64,000 bases of DNA, from contig NKYR01000055.1 of the NCBI GenBank assembly GCA_003184365.1, forward strand, positions 62,001 to 126,000. The letters run 5' to 3'. The notes under the pieces are model-generated. The model did no database searches and was not told the DNA's origin. It worked only from the letters and a program-made list of their open reading frames with translations. A program made the translations under genes and the position numbers. This DNA is from Evernia prunastri (Eukaryota > Ascomycota > Lecanoromycetes > Lecanorales > Parmeliaceae). This document shows, in pieces, positions 1 through 12,900 of this stretch (within the stretch, counting starts at the first letter, position 1; each line of letters opens with the position of its first letter).

Positions 1-3000
1 TTCCTGCTGTGACGGAGTACTTGACAAGAATGTGACATGAAATGCAACCTTTACGCAGGGTCTGAGGTGGCTGGTGAACTGGGGAATTCCTTCGAGGATC
101 TGAGAGAGAAGTGGTTCTTGAGCAAGAGATCAATTTGGAGCGCGTCAATCAGACCGGGTCGAGCACGCGTGGGGAGTACATTTTCATGAAGACGTGGCTA
201 GGACGCACAGCTCGGTTCCCAACTACCTGACGCTCTTGTGGATGTGGCAAGTCAAGGCTCCGGTGTGATGGCACCAAGTAGCTCGCGTATTGGACCGCAT
301 GACGTTAAGTGCATGCGTGCATGGTTTGGGGTCGCAAGCTGCAGCCGCTGATGCAAGGGTTGCCATTTTTGGGTGGTTCCACCCCTGCCGTCGGTAGCTC
401 TTTGGTGTACCGCAACACTGGCTCCTGCTCGGTAGCATTCCGGTCGTGTGGATAGACAGGGCTAAGCTCATCGTATCCGATGTAGCTAAGAAGATGAGGC
501 GTCAAGCAGATTTACCTAGTACCTACGGCACATTTCCAGCCAAACATAGAGTACCTTCTTGGAGAATAGCGTGACAGCGCCGTTTCCTGAAGTATGAGAC
601 TGCATCTGCAGGGTATAGCACCACACCTTAGCAAATGTGCTAAGGTAGTGTGCCCCTTGGAAGTCGAAAACGTCATGTCTTTACTAAGGCTTGAGGTACT
701 CGTATAGGTAGAAGCGGCAGAGCTGATGCATCTGACGATCCGACTCGACAGACGAGCTATTCGGCTATGGCCAGAGTCAGTCAAGTAATCGTTCAAGAGT
801 TAAGAGAATTGTTCGGAACGATGGGCCGATATTTTATGCGCCGGCTCGATGTTTTAGAGCGAGAGGGAAGACGATAGCGTAGGGCAATTATTGGATCAAG
901 CAGCTGACTAGTTGAATCAGTCGGGTTCAGGGTTTGAAGGATGGGATGGAACAGAAGATGAAATGAAAAAAAGATGAAAAAAGAGAGATACAATTTGCTA
1001 TCATTTACTTTACCTTAAGCTACTTTTAGGATTCGGATAGCCAAGCTTCTAAGTCCAATCCGGTAAAGTGTGCGTGACCCTGAGAGCGAGCTAGTGGACT
1101 AGGCTAGTACTAGGTATAATTGCCGCCCCTTTGTCAGGGCACTGGCACTGGCTGGCTACCTGTCGTTCCCAAATTCCCAGGCAGAATCATCTTCAAACCA
1201 ACCTAAATTATTAACTACCTCAACTCTCAACTCTCAAGGGTGCCCAAGCCTCAAGTCAAGGTGGTTGATACTCATAAGCTAAAGTAAGTCTGAAAACGCC
1301 TCAGCGGCTTGTGAGCTAAAGAAAGTAGTTGACAGTAAACGGTCGTGACTCGTACACGGCATTCGCCAGACCTTACTGGAAGTATCATTGTGGCGTCTGG
1401 AGATATTACCTACCTCAGCCATCCAAGCCTTTCAAGACTATCTTACGCAATACGCCGCTGCTTGGCTAAGTTGACAAGGTAAGGGAAGGGAAGGTAAGGT
1501 AGCTTGGCTCAATTCTTCCCTCCCTCCCTTCCCGTACCTCCCTATGGTTCCAAGTGTTACGATATACACCGACGTCTGACAAGAATTTATTGACTGTATA
1601 GGTACCTAGCTTACGATAATACCATAATAAGGAAATCAGATGGATTATAACTTCAGTCGAACGATGCAGCTGCAGTGGAGATCATACCCTCGCTGTCTGC
1701 ACGATTAAAAGATGCAGGAATCACGATATCCGAGCACATGGCCGTCGCGTGTAAAAACCCGTTAAACTCGCATATGGATATGGAGCGAAATGCATTGGGC
1801 GCATCACAACCTCCCTTTCCCACCAACCAATTTTCATGCCCAAGCCTATTTCAACTTTTTTTTACTTTCAACCTGCATACACATTACATGATGCAGATGA
1901 AAATTTTCCTTTTCTTTCCATTTTTCTCATTTTTCCCTTAGTAATTTTCCCCACCCCTTTTTCTCGGGGGCTCTAATTTCCTACCCCGCAATGGTCCCCC
2001 ACGATCCGTTGCTGCAGGCTGCGACTAATGCGAGAGAGTAAAGTATATGTGGCTAGGCAGCTAATGCGACAAATTCAAACCTGCTCCTGGCAAATCCTTC
2101 GCCATTGTGCTGTACCCCAACCAGCTGAGCAGCCCCAGAACAAGCATAACCATCAATCGCTTAAGCGCTATCATCATGCCCATGCCATGTCAGACCTGCA
2201 TACCATATTGGAAGTTTGGAACACCGCTCGCTTACAATCCAGTCTGATTCGTCCATACAACACGCCTTTGGCCTCAGCCACGGCCTTGTGAGCATTCGAG
2301 TTATTTTGGGCAAGATCAAAAGCTTCGACTTCCCTGTTGCGGAAAGTATGCCAGCGCTATGATGCTCCTGGGCTCCTGGCGCATCCGTCAGAGCCATAGT
2401 TCAAACCTGGTCGCCGCTAACCGGACCCAAAGCTAACCCCTTGTGTATCGTGACTTCAGCATGAGAATTTTTCTGCCTCTAGTGCTCTGGCTGCGTGACG
2501 ACGCCAACAACATCACCCTCCCTTTAGGCTCCTGAAGAACCCACAACGTACTGGCGCCATCAGCGGGTCGCATACCACATTGCCTGATCGCCATTATCTT
2601 GATGTAATGGAATCGAGCTGCACGAATGACAGGGCATTGTATTAGTCCATCAGGCTTGCTTGCCTTGACCCTTCGGGAAAGCCGACACCCGTTCACGACA
2701 AATGGCCTGGAGAAACATTGCCTCGGGCAATATGAATCGACACGAATCGAGCATGGAGAGCCGCTGGTGTACAGGGATGTGCACAGTTGTAGACCACTTT
2801 GCATTGGGCTTCAACTCGCCTAGAGCTATCAACGGTTTCTTGATACGTGATCAGGTGGCTAGTCAGTTCGGCAGTGACAGCCTCGGCGTCGAGCATCGCT
2901 TCCAGTGGATGATCACGAAGCGCCGCGCAGTCTAAAATTCCCCTTTTCGGCCCTTTGCATCCTGCAGAGTGCGAGAGACATAGTTTTTACAACGAGTCTT

Positions 3001-3143
3001 CGAGAAATCCGCCAGACCCTTCATACGTGGTACAATCTTCAACTTCAAACTTCACTTCCTTCAAATCAACTTACACCATTATACGCATAATCAAAACATC
3101 AACCACCAGCCTCGTTATCCACAAATTAATCAAGCGTGCCAAC
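1..3143. other. Intergenic region upstream of the NRPS
   Basis: I see no gene I can support here. Open frames on both strands are short, do not join through plausible splice sites and show no domain motif. The stretch holds an imperfect hairpin (618-653), an AAGGG/CCCTT-rich purine-pyrimidine tract around 1475-1545, and T/C-rich tracts around 1848-1960. The last 200 bases before position 3144 are C/T- and A-rich, as expected of a fungal 5' leader, so the NRPS promoter should lie here. Confidence 0.6.
618..653. repeat. Imperfect 16-bp hairpin
   Basis: Arms 618-633 and 638-653 pair at 13 of 16 positions around a 4-base loop. The inner eight pairs (CCTTAGCA region) and outer four are perfect and are separated by a 3-base mismatch. 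It lies in gene-free sequence. It could be a remnant of a small inverted-repeat element or chance. Confidence 0.4.
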
Positions 3144-3925
3144 ATGTCTCAAAGAGAAGCAACATCTTGCAAGCTCCCTCTACTAGATGGGGGGGACACC
3201 GCTAGATCTCAGCTCATCATGACCGAATTGGAGCTTGAAAATGTCGAAAGACTTCATGATATTGGAAAGCGAGACCCAGCATCGTTCAACGCCCTACTAT
3301 GTACAGCTTGGGGGCTTCTGTTGCGCTGTTATACTGGCCAGGACGACGTGTCCTTCCATCATCGACAAGACAACGTCAATGAGTTGATCTCAAACTCAGC
3401 CAGCCCCCGAGAGCATTTCTCGGCGTTTCGTATCACATTTCACGAAACTGAAAATTTGTCGATGTGTGTTACGAGGGCGAAAGACGGCTATGCAGAAGAT
3501 GAGCGAGTGGGTCCGTCTGTAGTCTCAAAGGTATCGGACTCAAGGTCTTTGTCTGCCTCACGTGATCAGAACACCGGTGTATGGGTTCAGAACACTACCT
3601 GTAAAAGTCCGCAGGATGTTGCGGTGCCGAAGGTTTGCCAATCAACCTTCTCTAATGTCAATCTGAAAAGTAGAATCTGACCTCTGCGACAGGGAGAATT
3701 GTGGCTACTCGCGGCCTGCGGACATAATGAAGTGAAGCTCACATTGAAATCGCATAGTTGCGATCTCTCTCCAGGCTATCTAGAGATACTAGCCAGTACT
3801 CTGGACCATCTATTGAGTGTGATCATTGCTTCGCCAGAAACAAAATTGCTGGATTTGAGTTACGTAAGCGACCGCCAGTTGCGCCAAATCGAACTTTGGA
3901 GTCCGGCTCCAGATGAGCGGTCCAA
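3144..3925 (+). other. NRPS N-terminus: truncated C domain
   Basis: Residues 1-240 resemble only the C-terminal half of a condensation domain. A stretch like AWGLLLRCYTGQDDV matches the same region of C4 and C6 (for example AWGLVLRQYTSKEDV). The HHxxxDG half is missing, so it should not condense anything. An intron at 3633-3692 (donor GTTTGC, branch-like CTGAC at 3676-3680, acceptor GACAG) removes an in-frame TGA at 3678. Partial N-terminal C domains are common in fungal cyclic-peptide NRPSs. Confidence 0.7.
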
Positions 3926-6900
3926 TGAGTGCGTCCACGAAATGATCTATGAACAGGTCATGAAGAACCCCAACCATGAGGCAGTGTGCGCTTGGGATGG
4001 TTCTTTAATGTATCGTGATCTATGGTTTCACGTTGAACGTCTGGCTCGAGTCTTGGTCAGTATGGGCGCTGGCCCGGAGGTCATTGTACCTCTTTGCTTC
4101 GAGAAATCTGTATGGACGACAGTTGCAATACTGGCCGTTCTGGAGGCTGGAGCAGGATTTTGCCTTCTAGACGCGACGCAGCCGATGTCTCGTCTCGAGG
4201 GTCTAACCCGGAAGCTTGGGGCGAAGATGCTGCTATGTTCACGGTCACACTCGACAAAGCTATCATCTCTTCTCGACAAATTTCTTGTGATTGACGCTGA
4301 GGCACTCAGTCATCTGCCTGAATCATCGCCAGACATGACGATTCGAGCCGCGCCATCAAACATTGTATATGTCGTTTTCACATCTGGGTCGACTGGAGAG
4401 CCTAAAGCTATCGTCATTGAACATGGCGCATATTGCTCAGCTGCCAAAGCTCAGGCGTCAGGGCTCTGCATGCATTCAGGTCTACGCGCACTGCAATATG
4501 CATCCTATGTTTTTGATGCATCCATCCAAGAGACTCTTAGCCCTCTCATGCTGGGAGGCACTGTCTGCGTACCAAGCGAACAGTCGCGTATCAATGACCT
4601 TGGTACAGTCATCAATCGGATGCGGGTGGACTGGGCTGTGCTTACACCTTCTGTTGCTAATTTTCTCACTCCATCCGCAGTACCTCGACTGAAGACTCTG
4701 CTACTTGTTGGGGAAGTAATGAGTCAGGAAAACATATCGACTTGGTCATCCATCAAGCTCGTCAATGGCTACGGTCCAGCTGAATGTTCGGTCGCTGCAG
4801 TGGCAAACTCTGACCTGTCTGTAAACAAAGATCCTACTCGTATTGGACGCGGTCTTGGCGTGCGGTGTTGGCTTGTAGACCCGCAGAACCACAACTTACT
4901 CCTTCCTCCAGGCTGCACGGCAGAGCTTGTGATAGAAGGCCATACTTTGGCACGAGGGTATCTGAACGACCAGGCGCGAACACGCGAGTCTTTCATCGAT
5001 AGTCCTGCTTGGGCTACCACTGGCAATCGGGGCTCTTCCAGCCGATGGATGTATAAGACTGGTGACCTTGTCAGATACAACACTTCAGATGGTGCGCTTC
5101 ATTTTGTTGGACGCAAAGACACACAAGTGAAGCTCCATGGACAAAGAATCGAACTCGGCGAAATTGAACATCATCTCGCTTGCGAACCAGCCATTCACCA
5201 GTCGGTGGTCTTAATGCCTAAAGCTGGTTTCTGTAAGCATCGTTTAGTGGCTGTGATATCTTTGCAGCCTATAACAGCGGCAGCCAGTGGCATGGACGTC
5301 CCCATTCTCCAGTTTGTCGACAAAGTGGAGCAAGAAAAAACTCAGTCTACTGTCGCTATGGCGCGAGAAAGACTATCGCGTCAACTTCCTACTTTTATGA
5401 TCCCCCCTATTTGGCTTGTTGTTAAGTCCATACCACTTCTGAAGTCTGGGAAACTTGACAGAAAGGCGCTCTTCAACCATGTTCAAGATATGAGCGAGGA
5501 GACATATTCCCAATGGGTTCAGGGTGAAGAGAAGGAGGAAAGCCCAGCCACTGAACTCGAGGCTAGATTGAGATCGGTATGGGCTGATGTTCTAAATCTT
5601 CGGCCCACTCAGATTGGCTTGAAACAATCGTTCCTGAGCTTGGGAGGAGACTCCATCTCCGCGATGATGGTACAGAGTCGATGTAAGAAGGACAAAATCG
5701 GCGTCACAGTCCAAGATATTCTTCGCGCCCGATCACTGTCTCAGCTCGCAACTTTCGCAGGGACAGTTGGCCAAAGCGCCATAGAAGCTGAGGTGATTGA
5801 AGAAGATTTCGACCTCTCCCCGATCCAAAGCTTGTATTTTGAGTCACCTGACCGCAAAGGCCACTTCAATCAGAGCGTCTTCGTACGCTTGATGAAAAAA
5901 TTCCAGCCCGGAACGCTGCAGCAGGCGACAAAGGCTATCGTAAACCGTCATTCAATGCTGCGAGCCAGATTCCGTCTGTCGGCCTTTGATGATGAATGGA
6001 AACAAAGAATCACCACGGATGTGGCAGGCTCTTACTCCTTCCGTGCGTACAAGTGCTCTTCGAGAGCAGAAGCTGAGCCCGTAATGTCGAAGACGCAAGC
6101 CTCGCTTGACCCGGTAAACGGGCCGCTTTTTGCTGTAGACCTCTTCAATATCCAGGACGACCAGCTGCTTTTTATGACTGCCCATCACCTCGTCGTTGAC
6201 CTCGTATCTTGGCGTATCATCCTCCAAGATCTAGAAGAGCTCCTTGTAAATCCAACGTCGGTATCGGATGGCCAGCCATCTTTATCATTCCAGACTTGGT
6301 GCAAAAGGCAAGTGGAACATGCCCACAAAGTTCCGCTCAACTCTGTCTTGCCAACCAGTAATGTACCGCAGCAAAGCTTTGCTTACTGGGGAGTTCAAGA
6401 ACGCCAGAACACATATGGAAACGTGGTCTGTAAAGGATTTGAGCTAGATACCCTGGCTACTGCTTTTGTCACATCAAAATGCCATCAAGCTCTGCGTACG
6501 GAGACGGTGGATGTACTGATCGCCGCAATGATGCATTCGTTCTCGCAAACTTTCACGGATCGAGGTCCCCCGACGATATTCAACGAAGGCCATGGGCGCG
6601 AGCCATGGAACAACACCCTCGACCTATCGCGAACTCTTGGCTGGTTCACAGCCATGTTCCCGATTCATGTTCCGTCGTCAGAGACCGCTGATTTTGTGGA
6701 TACCTTGAGACGAGTCAAGGATCTCAGACGTGCTGTGCCCGCTAATGGAAGGCCTTACTTTGCAAGTCGAATGCTTACGTCCAAAGGCCGCAAGAAATTT
6801 GGCAGCCACTGGCCGCTTGAGTTTACGTTCAACTACCTGGGAATATATCAACAGCTCGAACGTGACGATGCTCTCCTAGTCCCCGTGGAAGAACTTGCAG

Positions 6901-9900
6901 GAGAAGCCCGTGGTGCAGGTGGCAATTCGGATGTGGGTCACGAAACCCCTCGTTTTGGCTTGTTTGAAATCTCCGCCGTCATTGCACAGGGAAAGCTTCG
7001 CTTTTCGTTCACTTTCAATAGGCACATCAGCCATCAAGAGAAGATAATGGCCTGGGTATCCGCATGTCAAGAGACTTTGAGTACAGCGCCGCAGAACCTT
7101 GCCAAGATGGCCTACCAGCCTACGCTGAGCGACTATCCACTGATATCGATGACATACGAGGGTTTGCAGCAGCTCATCACAGATAAACTTCCCCGGATTG
7201 GCATTTCGGATGTAAGGTATGTTGAAGACATTTATAGATGCTCACAGATACAACAGGGCCTTTTGATCAGCAGACAGAAAGATTCAGGGTTCTATGCGAT
7301 CCATGGCACATACAAGGTAAACTCAAGAGATGGTGTGCGCGTTGACAGCAACAAGATCGCAGACTCGTGGCAAAAGGTCGTCAATCGCCATTCTTCGTTA
7401 CGAACAATCTTCGTCGAGAGCTTGAGCCAGGAAGACGCCCTTTACGATCAGATTGTTCTCAGACATGTCGACGCCACCATTGTGCGCTTGGATTGCGAGA
7501 CTGATACGGACGCCACTCAAGCACTCAGATCGCAGAGACCAATGGAACACACGGAACAAAAGCCATCACACCGGTTCACGATTTGTGAAACAACCGCACA
7601 TGAGGTCTTCTGCAAACTAGAGCTCAGTCACGTGATTGTAGATGGTTCGTCGATATCGACTATCTTCCGTGAACTTGCGTACTTCTACGAAGGCAAGGAA
7701 CTATCCGAGACTGGGCCGCTGTACAGCAATTACATCGCCTTCCTGCAAAGCCAGCCGCCTCAAGCAGGCATTGGGTATTGGAAATCGTACCTCGCGGACA
7801 TCGAGTCAACCAATTTCCCTGTACTCAATGACGCCACATCTTTTGAACGCGAATTGCATTCGAAGCGCATTCCCATGGACGATATCTCAGGAATTCAAAG
7901 TTTCTGCAACCTGCACGGGGTGACGATGGCCAATGTTTTCCACACTGCATGGGCGTTAACACTCCAATGCTACACCGGCTCCAATGACGTTTGCTTCGGA
8001 TATCTGATGTCCGCCAGAGATGACTCGATAGAGGGTGTAGAAGACCTTGTAGGATACCTTGTCAACATGCTAGTCTGCCGGATGACGCTCAGTCCCGAGA
8101 CGCCGCTCATCGCAATTATGCAACAAGTTCAGACAGATCTCGCTGACGGCCAGGCTCACCGCCAAACCGCCTTGTCAGAAGTCCTACACACTCTAAAGCT
8201 TGCCGGATCCTCTCTCTTCAACACTTCTTTATCGTATCGGAAACTTCCTCTCGAACTCGCAGGCCAGAAGAATGCGATTTCTTTCGATGAGTGCTTCCCT
8301 TATTACGACCCCACTGAGTACAGCGTCTCCATCAACATTGAAGTCGCAGAGGAAAGTGCTGCGATCGACTTGGATTACTGGACCGATTGCTTGTCTGACG
8401 GACACGCCACGAACGTGTCAAACACCTTTCTGAAAGCATTGAAGAATATCATAGATCACTCTGAGTCCAATGTTGGGCGATTACATGCTGTCAGCGAGTC
8501 CGACCAGCAACAGATGGCAAATTGGAACAGCTGCATACCAGAGAACATAAACAAGTGCGTTCACGAGGTAGTTAATGAACAGACAGCCTTACAGCCTGAA
8601 GCATCGGCGGTCAAAGCTTGGGATGCAGAATTCACTTATGCCGAGCTCGATGGCCTGACGAGCAGACTTGCAGGATATCTAAGTCTCTTTGGCGTTACAG
8701 CCGAATCGTACGTCTGTCTGTGCTTCGAGAAATCGGCATATACCATTGTCGGAATGCTGGGTGTTATGAAGGCTGGGGGTGCTTTCGTGGCCTTGGACCC
8801 CATGCATCCCATGGCCGCCCTCGAAATGCGTATCAAGGACACCCAGGCACGAGTCATTCTGACATCATCATGTTACAGCGCCATGTTTACGAGTATGGGC
8901 GTTCACACCGTGTCCATTGACCGGGTGTTCCTCGATAGACTACAGCCGCTACATCATCCCCTATCTTCCACGGCAAAGCCACATAATCCGTGTTGCGTCA
9001 TCTACACCAGTGGAAGCACAGGAAAACCTAAAGGGGTGGTCCTGGAGCACAGGGCTCTTGTGACAAGCTGCAATGCGCATGGATCCGCTTTGGGGGTTGG
9101 CCGAGACACCCGTTTCTTGCAATTCGCGAGTTACACATTCGATAACAACCTTGAAGAAATCTTCACGACACTCCAGCGCGGTGGTACGGTCTGTGTACCT
9201 TCAGATCAAGATCGCTTGAACGATCTCGCCGATGCCGTATCAAGACTTGGGGCGAATTTTATGGATCTGACACCGACTGTTGCCACCTACCTGGACCCAG
9301 CCGAGATGCCAGGCATTAAAATGCTGGCTTTAGGTGGTGAAGCTCTGACCAAAGCAGTACTGGAGGTTTGGGGAGACAAAGTCGAAATCCGTAATCAATA
9401 CGGGCCGTCTGAGTGCTCTATCAACTCGACTCATAGATCCAACATTGGGAAGTCAAGCGATCCGTCTAACATTGGACGCTCGGTAGGAAGCGTCTCCTGG
9501 ATTGTTGACGCATCAGATCATGACCGTCTCGTCGCCATCGGCTGTGAGGGTGAGTTACTCATTGAGGGCCCAATATTGGCTAGAGGTTATCTCAACAACC
9601 CAGAAAAGACCTCACAAGTCTTCATCGAAGACCCGAGATGGGCGCTTAGCTTCGACGTCCGCAGGAACCGAGGTCCTCGCCGCATGTACAAGACGGGAGA
9701 TCTAGTGCGATACAACTCTGACGGCACTATATCTTACATAGGTCGCAAAGACCAGCAAGTCAAGCTACACGGCCAACGGATCGAGCTTGGTGAAATTGAG
9801 TATCACGTCCGAACGCATCTTGAGGCCGATTGGCATCATGCTGTTGAGCTAATCACGCCTGGCGACAGCCCAGGTAGCATGAAAGCTCTCGCCCTTTTTG

Positions 9901-12900
9901 CTTGCCCTCAGGAGGATGGCAGTGTTCCTGCTACGGTGCCCGAGAACGGACTGCTGCCATTGTCTACTACGCTTTTGAACACTTTCAAGAATCTTGAGGC
10001 GGCTTTGACGAAGACTCTCCCGAAGCACATGGTGCCTGCATTGTATATTCCTTTGGCCAGGTTGCCTCTTACCAGCTCCGGAAAGCTTGATAGAAAGCAG
10101 CTACATGGTCATGCAAAAGCAATGACGGAGAGCCAAGTGGCAATGTTCAGGCTCGCAGGTGGCAGCGGAAGAGAACCCTCGACTGATATCGAAAAGACAC
10201 TTGCAAGCTTATGGGAGTCCATCTTGCATCTTAACACAGGATCAATTGGCATGGATGCTCAATTCTTCCGAATGGGAGGCGATTCAATCGCAGCGATCCG
10301 TCTCGTTACTGCCGCAAGGTCCAAGGGCGTCAGCCTTACAGTTGCTGACATCTTCCGCAATGAGACGCTATCGGAAATGTCCGCGAATGCGTCGTTCTCC
10401 GACGCGGGCGACTCGGGATCTGCACAGGATAGCCCGCAGCCGTTCGCCCTTCTCCCGGACACCATACCCGCCGACCGTATCATCAGTGAGGTCGCACAGC
10501 TTTGCAAGGTTGATGAGACAAGCATCGAGGATATCTACCCCTGTACCTCGATTCAAGAAGGCTTGATCGCTCTGAGCAGCAAGCAGCCTGGTGCCTACGT
10601 CGCTCAAAATGTGTACCGGCTCTCTTCCATCGACGTCACCAGGTTCAAAGAAGCGTGGGAGGCTGTCATTGCTGCAGAGAGCATCCTACGAACTCGCATT
10701 GTCTACACCGATGCCTTGGGATTCCTCCAAGTCGTTGTCAATGAGCCGGTTGAGTGGGCTGAATTGAGAAGCCCGGATGAACTGTCCGCAACCGAAAGAA
10801 TAAAGCCAGCTTACAATGGTGCCAGACTCGCGGGGTATTCTACAATCAACAAGGATGCAGGAGATGCTCTTTTCGTGTGGACCGTACATCACGCTCTTTA
10901 CGACGGATGGTCAAGTGACCTTATTCTGGACAAGGTCCAAGAATGCTACAAGAGATCTGAGACGGTGAGACCAGCCAAGAATACACCCTATTCAGCTTTC
11001 ATCCGATACCTCTCAAGCATGGAAGTCATCGAATCAGACAAGTTTTGGCAGTCAAAACTCGAAGGCACAACCTCGCCCCAGTTTCCCATGCTACCAAGAC
11101 TGACTTACGAACCTCGCGTCACCAACAAGACTTTACACACCATACCACTCGCTCGAAGAATAGGGATGGAAGTTACTGTGCCATCATTGATCCGCGCGGC
11201 ATGGGCTTTGACCATCTCGGCCTATTCCAATTCGGAAGATGTTGTCTTCGCGGAAACCGTGACCGGCCGCGATGCTCCAGTGTCAGGCATCGTTGACATG
11301 ATCGGTCCAGCGTTTGCGACAATCCCCGTGCGGGTGCAGACCCACCGCGAACTGACGGTTGTAGAGTACCTGAAGAATCTCCAAGACGGATTTACGGAAG
11401 CAATGCCGTACCAGCATGCGGGCCTCCAGCGTATCAAGCGCATCAGCTCCGACACGACCAAAGCGTGCGAGTTCCAGAACCTGATTGCCATCAACACTGA
11501 TGCTCCGGATCCCACCAACGATTTCTGGCAAGCGGAGAATGTGGAGACTGATGACTTTTTTACTTATGCACTTACCGTTTCGTTTGATGTTGCCGCCACA
11601 GAAGTGAATATGAGCGCGCACTATGATCCTGACGTTCTCCCCGAGTGGCATCTAAAGCGATTGGTTCGTTACTTCGAATCCGCAATGACGCGGCTCAATT
11701 CAACAGATGGCTTGTCTTTGAGGTTAGGCGATGTCAGAACCATTCACGCTGAAGACCACGCTTCGATACAGCAATGGAACCGCAAGACGCCAATGCTCGT
11801 CGACAGATGTATTCATGAAATGGTCCTTGGCAAAGCACAGTCTTTACCTCGCTCAACCCCAGCCATCTGTGCATGGGATGCTCAGCTCACATATCAAGAG
11901 CTGGATCATTTGGCAACGTCCTTTGCTTCACGTTTGCGCGAGCTTGGCATAGGCCATCAATCCTACGTACCGATCTGCTTTGAGAAATCCGCATTGACCG
12001 TGATCGTCATGCTTGCAGTCCTGAAAGTGGGAGCGGGCTTCGTGGCGATCGATGGGGAATCCCCGAAAGCACGGTTACAGAGCATTGTGTCGGATGTGGA
12101 GGCTTCATGGGTGCTCTGCTCGCCAAACTTTAAGAATGTGTGTGACACGCTGGGTACTCAGACCGTCGTCGTCGATCTCGAGACGATCTCTGCCACAGCT
12201 CAACAGTCCAAGCCCTTATCAGCCTGCGCGAGTAGCGATATTGCATACATTGTGTTCACTAGCGGCTCGACAGGAAAGCCTAAAGGCACCTTAATCTCTC
12301 ACGAGGCCTTCGTCAGTGGGGCACTCGCCCATGGCCCGGCAATGCGAATGTCGGCAACATCTCGGGTGCTCCAATTTGCATCTTACACCTTCGATGCCTC
12401 AATTGTGGAGATCTTCACGACACTGATCTTAGGTGGCTGCATCTGTGTCCCCGATGACAAAGCTCGGCTGAACGACCCCACAAAGGTCATCAACGACATG
12501 AAAGTCAACTGGGCTCTGCTCACCCCGTCTTTCGCTCAGATGATCTCGCCGAAGGATGTGCCCACTTTGAAGACCTTGGTTCTCGGCGGTGAGGCTATGT
12601 CGCAAAACCATATCTCAACCTGGGCTGATCACACGCATCTTATCAATGCGTACGGTCCCAGTGAGTGTGCGGTCGTGGCTACTGTGAACAGCCATGTTTC
12701 TTCGACCTCGAGTCCCTCGAACATAGGCAGGGCGGTCGGAGGTCGTTGCTTCATTGTTAATCAGCATAATCCCGATGAGTTAGTACCTATGGGCGCGGTC
12801 GGTGAGCTCTTCGTCGAAGGCCCTATCCTGGCGCGTGGTTATCTCAAAGAACCCGCCAAGACGAAGCAAGCGTTCCTTTGCAACCCTAAATGGATTGCAA

